From Doryteuthis pealeii (taxonomy: Eukaryota > Mollusca > Cephalopoda > Myopsida > Loliginidae): a stretch of 64,000 nucleotides of DNA. How positions within the stretch are numbered: position 1 is the stretch's first letter; each line of letters begins with the position of its first letter. The stretch lies in assembly GCA_023376005.1 (NCBI GenBank), contig CM042151.1, forward strand, positions 76,543,985-76,607,984, written 5' to 3'. Below the pieces are notes generated by a model. That model was not told the origin of the DNA. It saw only the letters and a program-made list of their open reading frames with translations, and did no database searches. This document shows, piece by piece, positions 46,232 to 55,927 of the stretch. The translations under genes were made by a program, and so were the position numbers.

Positions 46232-47004
46232 AATTTCCTGATTAAATTTCCAACGTAAAATTAAAAGGAATTGAAAAAAAAAAGTTAAAGTTTTATTTGT
46301 AATATTGAAATTGTGAATTACGGTATATATTTTGGTAATTTTGATCTTATGTCGTCTCGGCCTCCTGCCTTAATTTACACTATGTTTTAGCAAACCAGGC
46401 AAATTTCCGAGCCAACTTAGATATTTTCCAATGTTTTTGTCAACTTTTTGTCTGCAAATTAATGCAGATATTTTAAACACCTACTCCCAGATTTTCATTG
46501 GCAAAATCAATGTAAATATTTTACAACCCCTCGTTTTAAGAAAGAGTTAGAGAGAGTTAAATCAAGATTATTATACTTTTTCCATATCGAACTATTTAGC
46601 AATAGCTCTTAAGTAAATATATCAAATGTTGTAATAATTAAATTATCATACTGTGGTATATTCACAGGTCCTGCTAGTTAATATTAGTTACTTGAAACCT
46701 TACAACTGTGGTTGATTATTTGTATTACCTAGGAATACTTAATATCATATAACTGTGTGCAACCCCCACCTTGCCACCCCCAAAAAACTCTAAAAAACAA
46801 CAACAGAAAAAATGTAAATATGAATGTAATAGGAACGTGATTCCCTGGGCATGAAATAACCCTAAAAAGGTTGACATGCCATTAAAATCAGTCAATCAAT
46901 CAATTCTTACCCTGTGTAGATGATTACTTCAGCTAGTGTGTTTGTTGAATGCATATATTTATACCTTGCAAAAGTCAAGAGAATTGACATAGAATGAAGA
47001 GTGC
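46232..47004. other. Gene B intron 2 with a SINE 3' fragment
   Basis: Mostly AT-rich. At 46840-46905 lies a SINE 3' end ('gggcatgaaataaccctaaa', 'gacatgccattaaa', then 'caatcaatcaat'), related to 11775-12000. Nothing else is recognised. Confidence 0.5.
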
Positions 47005-47262
47005 TTGTTTGTGTAATGGTTATCATCGTAGGAAATGGACGTGACAACTCGAGTTCAAATCATAGATGAGGCTGATTGCATTTCACATAGCGCTAATACT
47101 CTTGGGAAAGGTATGACTTTAAATATTCTCTCTCCTATATATATAAATTGTAGTCTAGACTGGGCTCTTTAACCTTGGTATTGCAAAGTCTAGCGAGAGA
47201 AAAGCTCTGAATTCAAACCAAAGGGAGTCTCTTCTCATTAGTCAGACTCTTTTGAAATTCCT
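47005..47262 (+). mobile_element. tRNA-derived SINE copy
   Basis: Box A 'tgtaatggttatcatcg' and box B 'gagttcaaatc' are followed by 'gctaatactcttgggaaagg' and 'actgggctctttaacctt', as in the SINE at 1486-1760. Confidence 0.65.
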
Positions 47263-47277
47263 CATACTACTCCTACT

Positions 47278-47278
<1 letters not shown>

Positions 47279-47324
<46 letters not shown>

Positions 47325-47704
47325 GAATAAAATAAATATATAAAGGTTTTACATATGTATTTATTTGATGACAAAGGAACAGTCACAACCATTTTGGTTT
47401 CATGCGTGCACATTTGCAAACAATCTTCAGGTGACGTTGTTTCAAATGCAAGGAAAATCGAAAATTACAGGAAGTTTAATAGACATAGGATGTGTATGAT
47501 TGGATGAAATGTTATGCGTATGTATGTGGTGTTGTTTTGAATGTGTATGTGTGTTTATGGACAGAGCAAAGGTTATGTAAACGAGACAGCGGGTCTCGCA
47601 CACATTCACATTTATTATTAAGCACTCTTCCCCAATAGTACTGCATTTTGGCACATCATTCCAGTAAAAGCTGAAATAGTGACAATCCCACACTAATATA
47701 TATT
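47279..47704 (-). mobile_element. Short repeat bounded by TA tracts, carrying a hammerhead-like end
   Basis: (TA)n at 47281-47320 abuts this element. On the minus strand it contains a hammerhead ribozyme fold at 47378-47441 followed by an AT-rich tail. The remaining 47442-47700 has no coding match. It may be a retrozyme or the end of a Penelope-like element, both of which are known to carry hammerheads. Confidence 0.5.
47378..47441 (-). ncRNA. Type I hammerhead ribozyme candidate
   Basis: On the minus strand the core CTGAAGA (47430-47424) and GAAA (47401-47398) are present. Stem I is GTCAC (47435-47431) with GTGAC (47386-47382). Stem III is CCA-AAA-TGG, followed by the cleavage triplet GTT, with cut between 47387 and 47386. 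Stem II pairs TGCA with TGCA, plus three more pairs and a mismatch. The base pair next to the core in stem II is T-T, which is atypical and may lower activity. Folding was done by eye. Confidence 0.6.
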
Positions 47705-47873
47705 GTGGGAAGCATGGGAAAAAGTGTGAAATAAGTGATAAACTCCGTTAGATGTTATGTGTTAAGTTTCATTTTATTTCATTCAATATTTCAAGGAGGT
47801 GATTCCTCTTTTTCAAGAATTTCTAGACTAGCTGACTGGTGTGCTTTTGGGAATTCCTCATATAACTACTACT

Positions 47874-47916
<43 letters not shown>

Positions 47917-47948
47917 AGTCTAGTTCTCATATATATTATCTTTGTGTG

Positions 47949-47999
<51 letters not shown>

Positions 48000-48026
48000 A
48001 GTCTAGTTCTCAATATATATTATTTT

Positions 48027-48081
<55 letters not shown>

Positions 48082-48131
48082 AGTCTAGTTCTCAATATAT
48101 ATTATTTTTGTGTTTATGTATGTATGTATAT

Positions 48132-48164
<33 letters not shown>

Positions 48165-48195
48165 GGAGTCTAGTTCTTAATATATATACTATCTT

Positions 48196-48239
<44 letters not shown>

Positions 48240-48386
48240 AAGAGGCATGGGAAAAAGTGTGAAATAAGTGATAAACTCTGTTAGATGTTATGTGTTAAGT
48301 TTCATTTTATTTCATTCAATATTTCGAGGAGGTGATTCCTCTTTTTCAAGAATTTCTAGACTGGCTGACTGGTGCGTTTTTAAGGA
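47705..48386. repeat. Direct duplication around a (TA)n minisatellite
   Basis: A 140-bp segment starting 'gcatgggaaaaagtgtgaaa' occurs at 47711 and 48246. Between them four (TA)n tracts are each followed by 'tggagtctagttctcaatat' and a similar short spacer. Open frames made of Tyr and Ile here are repeat artefacts. Confidence 0.8.
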
Positions 48387-48456
48387 TAGGAATTTTGAAT
48401 TTCTGGTCTACTTTGCGCTTGAGGTCATCTATTGTCTGGTGGGGGTCGAATCGGCC

Positions 48457-48484
48457 GGAGTTGGGGTGTCAACACCCCAACTCC
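48457..48484. repeat. Perfect 13-bp inverted repeat
   Basis: GGAGTTGGGGTGT and its complement are separated by 2 bases. The context is unassigned repeat sequence in gene B intron 2. A functional role is not evident. Confidence 0.7.
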
Positions 48485-48614
48485 AGCCAGTTCCAGATAT
48501 ACCAACAAAGATGCATACGTGTACTCCACAATGACAACACACACACCTACACACATATGTATACATAATTATGGAAAAAAATTATGAGTCACTGCAATTT
48601 TGTGATATAATCAG

Positions 48615-48822
48615 GAACTCAACCACAAATTTCCAGGTTCGATACTGGCCCTTGTCATCTCAGTGCATGTGTAGCACAGCTTGGATATCTGCTGTAAAGT
48701 GCGGAGCTGAGGATAGGTATAGAGTTCCACCTCAGATGCCAAAAGAATCTCTCTGGTCTAGCACTAGTGAAAAGGAGATAGACTCCTTCAATGTCTAGCT
48801 GATACTGACAATAGGCCACTCT
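48615..48822 (+). mobile_element. Second-family SINE copy
   Basis: Box B-like 'caggttcgatactgg' is followed by the core 'tctctggtctagcactagtg' and 'aaaaggagatagactcc', matching 9140-9365. The box A part is degraded. Confidence 0.7.
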
Positions 48823-49033
48823 GCCTACTTATCCCTGCATTGTTTTTCTTAACTTAATTTCTATTCAAAGCGAGTGTAAACTGTTAAAGTTTAAGAGTAT
48901 AGTTCTAATTGTATTTTAGGGAAAACTTGTTCTGTGTCTATAGTTAAAGATCAATTCTATTCTATTGTTTAATAAATTTTTCTTAGCTGGGAATCTATGT
49001 AAATTTATATATACAATTGTTTTTTTTTTTCAG

Positions 49034-49260
49034 GAGCTGAAACAAGTGGGAATAATGTTGATCTTCCGGAAGGAGTACATCAATTTCCATTTCATTTCAT
49101 TCTACCACAAAACATCCCTAATTCCTTCAACGGTGTTTATGGTAGTGTAGACTATTCTCTAAAAGCAGTCATTGACAAAGCGTGGGCATTCGATTCTGAG
49201 TGTGTGCTTCCATTCGTAATCATTAAAGTATTAAACTTGAACAATTTTCCTGATGCTCAG
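49034..49260 (+). CDS. Alpha-arrestin gene B, exon 3
   Basis: A 227-bp exon with acceptor TTTTCAG and donor CAG|GTATTT, ending in phase 0. It contains the arrestin N-domain core LPEGVHQFPFHFILPQNIPN, SFNGVYGSVDYSLKAVIDKA and the polar-core-region ending PFVIIKVLNLNN. The pattern G-x-H-x-F-x-F-x-x-x-L-P ... G-x-(I/V)-x-Y-x-(L/V) is diagnostic of alpha-arrestins. The exon closes the N domain; the C domain starts in the exon at 54287. Confidence 0.93.
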
Positions 49261-50055
49261 GTATTTATGCTTTAAAAATTAATTAAACTTATTTTCTTAC
49301 CTGACAGCAAGGTAACTTTGTATAAAATATATTTTGTGATAATCATTTATCTATCCATGTACATATTACTAAAATTTCCCTCTCTCTCATTATATATATA
49401 TATATATATATATCTTATTATAATGGAGATTGTGGGTTTGTCTGTCTGTAACCGAAACTATATTACTATACAAGTCACAATTCCCTTTCTTATTTACACA
49501 CATTCTCCATGATTTTATTTTTTTTATTTATACCTCAATTATTAACAAAATTGTTTTACACCATTAAGACTGTTAACAATATCTACATACTAATAACATG
49601 CAATTATATTTATATATTAAACGAAATAGCAGTTTATAGTGTGAATGGGAAGGCTAATTTGCATATTGATCTTAAAAAATTTGATTTTAATAAATATATG
49701 CTTAGTATTATTGATTTCTAATTGTTTGGTTTTATCTTAATAAATATGAGCAAAAATCTCGGATATAAATCTTAACAGAAATCTATTAACATAAAGAAAT
49801 AACTGTAATTTTATTATTTTCTTCCTATTTTAACTAAATAGTTAAATTAGGGAAATTTACCACTGAAAGACGGGAGTAAGGGAAAATGATGGAAGAGTTA
49901 GTTTCAAAGTTGTTCTATTTTTCAATCATACCCCCTCTGTTCAAAATCTTTTTATCTACATTCTTATTCAGTTTCATTAGCCTTTCTAATTTAACATGAT
50001 ATGTTATTATATTAAAACTTAAATACTTGCACCCGGAGGGTGCATATATTTGCTA

Positions 50056-50087
<32 letters not shown>

Positions 50088-50850
50088 TAGAAAAATGAAA
50101 AATGTGACCTGTTGGGTCACCCATTGAGCTCTGGATAGATAATCATGGTCAGTAAAGAAGTGAGTTTCCAAAGAGAATTAATTTCAAAAAAGAAATAGGA
50201 CCAAAAGATTTTTAAAAAATCATTAAAATCATTTTGTAAGATTTCTAAGAAAGGGAAAGTTTGACCAAATTTAAATGGACCTGGTTCTTGAAATTATATT
50301 AATAGCTAAGGTGTTGGGAAGCTAAGTTGTGGGAGATGACTGAAAATCATTTTTTATGCAATATAAAAAATAATCCCTCCCTTCTTACTTCACCATAATG
50401 CTACTGAGACGATACTAACACCCCAACTGCCGGCCGAAACTTGAATAAGTGCTGGAGATTTGCTGAATTTATATAAAATTCCACCCCACACATCCCCACG
50501 GCCCAACCACCCAGATGCTCAGCAGTTAATTTCATTCCAGACCTATTTGACTATGATTTCTCTTAAAATTCAAACGCTTACTCTTTTCCTCAGACTTCAT
50601 GTCTTCCATATTTCGACCATCAATTTCTTCAAAAGAGATTTCCTCATAGAAATAGCCTTTTTACTTTTAATACCTACATGTATAAAGATATTATCTCTAA
50701 GTGGCTTAACTTCACGATGGCCATTCAATTATCTTAAAATTTATAGCCCAATCCTTTTGCATCTGTAAAAGGACAACCATCCACCCATATACCTATGCTT
50801 GGGCTTTAATACATTCTATTTTTATCTATATATATTTTTTTCTGACCATG
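49261..50850. other. Gene B intron 3, first part
   Basis: AT-rich intron with (TA)n tracts near 49394-49412 and 50056-50087. No coding or structured element was recognised between them. Confidence 0.5.
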
Positions 50851-50944
50851 TTCTCTGCGAATGTAGCAAACTAGCACAACGAGAATACAAAACTAGACAC
50901 GACTGGGTTGGGAAGGTGATCCACTGGGAATTGTGCAAAAGCAG
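50851..50944 (+). pseudogene. Partial duplicate of the LINE cysteine-motif region
   Basis: This stretch ('tctgcgaatgtagcaaacta' through 'gatccactgggaattgtgca') repeats 51315-51400 of the LINE 3' end almost exactly. It joins unrelated sequence at 50945. It is an isolated fragment from either a second truncated insertion or a local duplication. Confidence 0.7.
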
Positions 50945-51089
50945 TTCAGATTCAGGAAAAAAAATTTTTTTTTAGTGTATTTAAGCATACATTGTTGAAA
51001 ACGGTCTAGCTGTGCATTACACAAGCAGAAACATAGCTGTATAAAAGCAACTTGTCAGTACAGGCAAGCGATAATCATACACAAGGCAT

Positions 51090-51919
51090 TTCAATAGCAG
51101 GAAATAATAATAATTATAAATCGAAGAGGTTGCACATAAAAAGACTTGGACATGGTTAAGAAAAGGAAACCTCAAAAGAGAAACTGAATCATTAATAATT
51201 GCTGCACAAAATAATGCCATAAGGACAAACTATATCAAAGCGAAAATTGATAAGACCCAACAAAATAGTAAATGTAGACTTTGCGGTAATAGAGATGAGA
51301 CTGTAAACCATGTACTCTGCGAATGTAGCAAACTAGCACAACGAGAGTACAAAACTAGACACGACTGGGTTGGGAAGGTGATCCACTGGGAATTATGCAA
51401 AAAATTTAATTTTGACCATGCAAAAAAATGGTATATGCATAAACCAGAATCTGTTCTTGAGAACGAAACGCATAAAATTCTCTGGGACTTTGAAATAAAA
51501 ACGGATCACCTTATCCCAGCAAGAAGACCAGACCTAGTGTTGATAAACAAAAAAGAAAGAACTTGTCAACTGGTGGATTTTGCAGTGCCAGCAGATCACA
51601 GGGTGAAGCTAAAGGAAAATTAAAAAATAGACAAATATCTGGACCTTGCCAGAGAACTAAAAAAGTTATGGAATATGAAAGTGAAGGTGATACCAATTGT
51701 AGTTGGTGCACTTGGAACAGTCCCAAAAGGATTGGAAAAGGGTCTGGAATGTTTGGAAATCAGAGGAAGGATTGAAACCATTCAGAACACTGCACTGCTG
51801 CAATCTGCCAGAATACTCAGAAGAGTCCTGGAGACCTGAGGAGACTTGCTGTCACTCAGACTCCAGTGGAAGACCATCAGCTAATGCTGATGTGAAAACT
51901 CAAAAGGAGCAAATAATAA

Positions 51920-51935
<16 letters not shown>
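51090..51935 (+). pseudogene. LINE 3' end with restriction-like endonuclease (R2/R4-type)
   Basis: The sequence encodes the C-terminal part of an early-branching non-LTR retrotransposon. It starts with a cysteine/histidine motif (CRLCGNRDETVNHVLCEC). LAQREYKTRHDWVGK follows, then the restriction-like endonuclease signature RRPDLVL ... CQLVDFAVPAD, corresponding to (R/K)PD-x(n)-D. A stop at 51621 breaks the frame. Decayed continuation (DLARELKKLWNMKVKVIPIV, GLEKGLECLEIRGRIE) runs to about 51840. It ends in an AAT-rich tail at 51912. RT is absent, so it is 5'-truncated and dead. It sits in gene B intron 3. Confidence 0.8.
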
Positions 51936-51958
<23 letters not shown>

Positions 51959-52473
51959 CGCTGGATAGTCAGAAGAATGGACGTCTTTTTTCGCTGCTTC
52001 AAGAAGTAGCGATTTATTTATTGTTTGTAAAGCATATAAGGAAAGTGAAAATTATTATTTATTCATTCATTTTTCATTTATTTATTTACTAGTTGAAACA
52101 CATCAATTCATATGCGATTATATGCATTTAATTATGTGGAAATGTATGTTTACTGCTCACCATTGCGTTATTCAGTAATGTCACATTTCATAAAATAACT
52201 TTAAATACCTCTTTGTTTGTTTGTTTGTTTGTTTTAAGAGTTTTACTTTGTTCTATTAAATTGTATTTATTTATTATTTATTTAAGTTTCTGTAATTTTA
52301 TATATATTGTGAAAGATCTGGAATTCTTTTTTTTCTTAAATATATATATATATATATATAGTTTTTTTTCCGTAGTTAGGGTCTTTCCATGTGTGGTTTA
52401 ACCAAGCTGATGCAGGTAGACCATAAGGAGAGCTCAATGTGCCTAATACCAATGAGTAATAGGACAGAGCAAG
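51936..52473. other. Gene B intron 3, middle part
   Basis: A (TA)n tract lies directly after the LINE tail (51927-51954). AT-rich sequence with a (GTTT)n tract near 52212-52235 and another TA tract at 52341-52360 follows. Nothing else is recognised. Confidence 0.5.
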
Positions 52474-52502
52474 ATATTTAGTAAATGAAGAAAAACTCTA
52501 GA

Positions 52503-52564
52503 CTTGCTTCATTACAATAATTTATTTCAACCGTATTAATACGGCATCTTCAGGTAATCACAAG
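52503..52564 (-). ncRNA. Hammerhead ribozyme candidate, left arm
   Basis: This is the mirror image of the right-arm ribozyme at 52590-52651, with the same bases on the minus strand: core CTGAAGA at 52553-52547, predicted cut between 52516 and 52515. A transcript crossing the whole palindrome would probably fold as one long hairpin instead, so activity depends on where transcription starts. Confidence 0.55.
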
Positions 52565-52589
52565 AACATGACTCAGTAAGAGTCATGTT

Positions 52590-52651
52590 CTTGTGATTAC
52601 CTGAAGATGCCGTATTAATACGGTTGAAATAAATTATTGTAATGAAGCAAG
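52590..52651 (+). ncRNA. Hammerhead ribozyme candidate, right arm
   Basis: The core CTGAAGA (52601-52607) and GAAA (52626-52629) flank stem II, which contains CCGTATT paired with AATACGG. Stem I is ATTAC (52596-52600) with GTAAT (52639-52643), extended after an internal loop by CTTG (52590-52593) and CAAG (52648-52651). Stem III is short (T-A and A-T pairs with a 3-base loop), followed by the triplet ATT with cut after 52638. This is the type I layout known from Penelope-like elements and retrozymes. The T-T at the base of stem II is atypical. Confidence 0.6.
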
Positions 52652-52673
52652 TCTAGAGTTTTTCTTCATTTAC

Positions 52674-52680
<7 letters not shown>

Positions 52681-52719
<39 letters not shown>

Positions 52720-52881
52720 CTAGAAAGGAAGGAAAAACTCAACAAAAGTTTATTATACATTGAGCTCTCTTTAGTGATTTAAAGATTCACTGTATTTATA
52801 CTTACTGAATCATACTATAATAATACAGTATATCTTAGAAATCACATATAGAATCATTCCTTACTACCAAGTTTTGGATAC

Positions 52882-52944
<63 letters not shown>

Positions 52945-53242
52945 TAAAGTTTCTCGACTGTGCAATTCTCAAACAAAGTATATCTTATTCTTCTTCTTTG
53001 AGTTTTTTCTTTTATTTACTTTTTATTATGTGTTATCCTTTATTCAATTTTAAATTTTTAAATCATTTTTAAGATGAATTTATACCCTTATGTTTTCATT
53101 TAGATTTTTTCAAGGAAAGTGAGGGTTAAAAAAAAAGTGTTTTTTACCCATCCGCTCTTCTGTAGAAAAATAGTGTGTGATTTTATTGAACTTTAGTCTT
53201 TGCTTTTTCCTTTATAAAGGGATGTGGTCTCAGTTTTTGTAC
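52681..53242. repeat. TA microsatellites and intron sequence
   Basis: TA tracts lie at 52678-52718 and 52887-52941. The phrase 'ttttggatacctctcatata' before the second tract recurs at about 54042. No gene. Confidence 0.6.
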
Positions 53243-54240
53243 AAACAAACACTAAGACATACAGATAATTTTTCATAGGCAAGAGTGATGTAGAAATGGG
53301 GATTCCCTGGCTAGAATTCAGTTTTGTACAAATAGACAGACATACAGACAAATAGATAGATTTATAGGCAATAACGAAGTTGGAATGGATATTTCATGGC
53401 CAGAATTCAGTCATTGTACAAACAGACAAACAGACATGCAGACAAACAGATAACATTTTATAGGCTATAATGAAGTTGAAATGGGGATTCCATGGCCAGA
53501 ATTCATTTTACAAGCAGACAGACATACATACAGACAAACAGATAATATTTTATAGACAAGTGATGTAGAAATAGGGATTCCTTGGCCAGAATTTATTTGT
53601 TGTATAAACAAACGGACATACTGACAGATAACATTTTATAGGCAATAGTGATGTAGAAATGGGGATTCCCAGGCCAGAATTTAGCCATTGTACAAACAAA
53701 CATGAAGAATAAGTTCCAATTACCGTCGAACTGGGAAGACAAGGTAGCATGCGATTGTAACTCAATACAAACTCGAAATGCCACAAAGTCCACTGCAAAA
53801 TGACCAAGTATATATAAGACTCCACAGTGTCATGCAAATCAACCAGTCAAGCCACCAATCAGAACTCAAGGAATGGAATGACCCAAATCACCCTGATTCA
53901 TGAATGGATCATTCTTGATTCCTATTTATACCAGCTGTCTTGGACACTGCTTGAGTTCTACTTAGTTGCTGTTATTAAAACCAACAGTAGGCTATCTGAC
54001 TTCAATAAAACAGACATAAAGATAAATAACATTTTACAGTTTGGATACCTCTCATATATATATATATACAAGGTACTCTCATAGAAATATTAACAGTTGA
54101 AATGGGGATTCCCTGGCCAGAATCTAGTCATCGTACAAACAGACATGCAGACAAACAGATAACATTTTATAGGTAATAGTAATGTAGAAATGGGGGATTC
54201 CCTAGCCTGAATTCAGGCTACATTTACTTCTAGATAAACA
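53243..54240. repeat. Minisatellite, about 90-bp unit, upstream of gene B exon 4
   Basis: Units carrying 'gatgtagaaatggggattcc' and 'attttataggcaatagtgat' repeat from 53273 to 53700 and again at 54100-54210. They match the array at 1-345 upstream of the paralogous exon. The array is interrupted by the LTR-like insertion at 53703-54004. Confidence 0.85.
53703..54004 (+). mobile_element. Solo-LTR candidate inside the minisatellite
   Basis: A 302-bp non-repeat segment runs from TGAAG to CTTCA (inverted termini). It has a TATATAAG box near 53810 and AATAAA at the right end. AAACA occurs before it and again 3 bases after it, so the target duplication is not exact. No second copy is in the window. 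Confidence 0.4.
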
Positions 54241-54286
54241 GAATAGGTTTCAATTTTTTTATCTATGAATTTTAATTATTTTTCAG

Positions 54287-54469
54287 ATGCCAGTGCAAGA
54301 GGGTGCGACGAAACATTTTTGTTGTTGCTGCTGTAAATCCGGACCATTATCAGTCATGATTCGTTTGGACAGAAAATACTACGCTACGGGTGAAAGAATT
54401 CCTATTAGTGCCGAGATTACAAATTTAACTAATCGGACTATTCATAAAACGAAAGCATCTATTGAAATG
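54287..54469 (+). CDS. Alpha-arrestin gene B, exon 4
   Basis: This 61-codon exon (acceptor TTTTTCAG, donor GTAATA) opens the arrestin C domain, with FCCCCCKSGPLSVMIRLDRK and RIPISAEITNL. It is the direct counterpart of 382-564 in gene A; substitutions are scattered (for example CCWCC versus CCCCC, YAPGQH versus YATGER). Both flanking introns also match. The run of five Cys is unusual, although Cys-rich starts of the C domain occur in this family. Confidence 0.93.
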
Positions 54470-54597
54470 GTAATATCAATGTTTTTATTTTTCTTATTTT
54501 TCACAGCATCTCCTAATAAATATAGTAATGGAAAGAAAGATTTCTTACATTGAGTCTTGAATTTCAAGAAACAAACCATGCACAAAAATTTTAGTAA

Positions 54598-54690
54598 TGG
54601 AATTAGTGACCTAAGTTCAAATCTTGGATGAGGTTGTTTGCATTCACTTTGTGCTAATGCCCTTGGGAAAGACATGAATCCATTTTTTCT
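54598..54690 (+). mobile_element. SINE fragment
   Basis: 'aagttcaaatcttggatgag' and 'gtgctaatgcccttgggaaa' match the box B and body of the SINE at 47005-47262. The promoter's 5' part is missing. Confidence 0.5.
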
Positions 54691-54703
54691 CCCCTCTGTT
54701 TGT

Positions 54704-55250
54704 TGGTAATCTGAACATTAGTTACATAAATGAAAATAACCTCCCATTGTTTCTTTCATTTTGAGGAAGCTATGTGTTTTGTTTTGTAAAAACACGGATT
54801 TTTTGACAAATTGGGTATACCTATACTTTTCTAATATACAGGTACTCTCATAGAAATATTAACATTTTTTTTCAAATCATCTGTGGGAGATTCTAAGCCT
54901 ATGTTGACAGGGATGGTGAACATGTGGAGACTGTTTGAAAATATATTAAAGACATTCCTATAAGGGTGTTAACATTTTTAAATCGATTAAAAAAAAGATG
55001 TTAATATTTCTATGAGAGTACCTGTGGAGACTGTTTGAAAATATATTAAAGTCATTCCTATAAGGGTGTTAACATTTTTAAATCGATTAAAAAAAAAGAT
55101 GTTAATATTTCTATGAGAGAACCTGTATATTAGAAATGTATAGGTATACCCAATTATCATGTTTTTACAAAACAAAAAACATGTTTTCCTCAAAGTAAAA
55201 GAAACAAGGGGAGGTTACTCTCATTTATGTAGCTAATGTTCAGATTACCA
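54704..55250. mobile_element. Foldback element with 6-bp target duplication
   Basis: GTTTGT flanks both ends (54698-54703 and 55251-55256). The termini 'tggtaatctgaacatta' and the inverse 'aatgttcagattacca' begin arms of about 170 bp. Inside, a 95-bp segment ('ggagactgtttgaaaatata') is directly repeated at 54927 and 55025. No ORF. The element is absent from the matching intron of gene A, so it inserted after the duplication. Confidence 0.75.
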
Positions 55251-55339
55251 GTTTGTTATATACCCACTTACCGAATCGGGTATGTTCATGTAGAGAGAGT
55301 TCTGATGAGACAATGAGAAAAGTGGGAGGCATTTGTATA

Positions 55340-55926
55340 ATCTATCCCTGGAACAATTCACCTACCTGGGAGGTAATATCTCCTCCACAGAGAGCGATGT
55401 TAATACGCGGATAGCAAAGGCATGGTCGGCCACAAATAGATTATCTGTCATATGGAGGTCGATCTCCCTAACAGGCTGAAGCGACAGTTCTTCCAGGCTA
55501 TGGTTGTGTCGGTGCTGTTATATGGCTGCACCACCTGGACCCTAACTAAACGTCTTGAGAATAAGCTAGATGGGAGCTGCACAAGGATGCTGCGAGCAGT
55601 GTTGAACAAGTCATGGAAAAAGCACCCCACAAGGAAACAGCTATACGGTCACCTGCCCCCCATCTCACAAACTATCCGAGTGAGACGGACAAGGCATGCA
55701 GGACACTGCTGGAGAAGTAAGGGTGAACTCATAAGCGACGTTCTCCTGTGGAAGCCAACACATGGTAATGCAAGTGTGGGGTGCCCAGCAAGGACCTACA
55801 TTGACCAGCTATGTGAAGATGCTGGCTGTTCCGCAGAGGAGCTTCCGGGTGCAATGAATGATAGGGAGGGTTGGCGTAGGATTGCTGTCGATACCCGTGC
55901 TACATGCGCGACATGATGATGATGAT
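55340..55926 (+). pseudogene. LINE 3' end (endonuclease/RT-type polyprotein C-terminus)
   Basis: The first part reads FTYLGGNISSTESDVNTRIA ... RLSVIW. It then shifts frame at about 55450 to continue as RLKRQFFQAMVVSVLLYGCT, TWTLTKRLENKLDGSCTRML and HCWRSKGELISDVLLWKPTH, and ends at 55914. This is the end of the RT and the C-terminal region typical of common molluscan LINEs. A (GAT)n tail follows at 55913-55927. It is 5'-truncated and frameshifted, so dead, but clearly younger than the relics at 1068, 11265 and 57415. Confidence 0.8.
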
Positions 55927-55927
55927 C

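Larger units (their letters stand above)
52474..52680. mobile_element. Perfect palindromic element with a hammerhead in each arm
   Basis: The arms 52474-52573 and 52581-52680 are exact 100-bp reverse complements around a 7-base loop. A (TA)n tract follows from 52678. Each arm encodes the hammerhead described separately. There is no ORF. The near absence of mutation between arms suggests recent formation or ongoing gene conversion. Confidence 0.85.
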
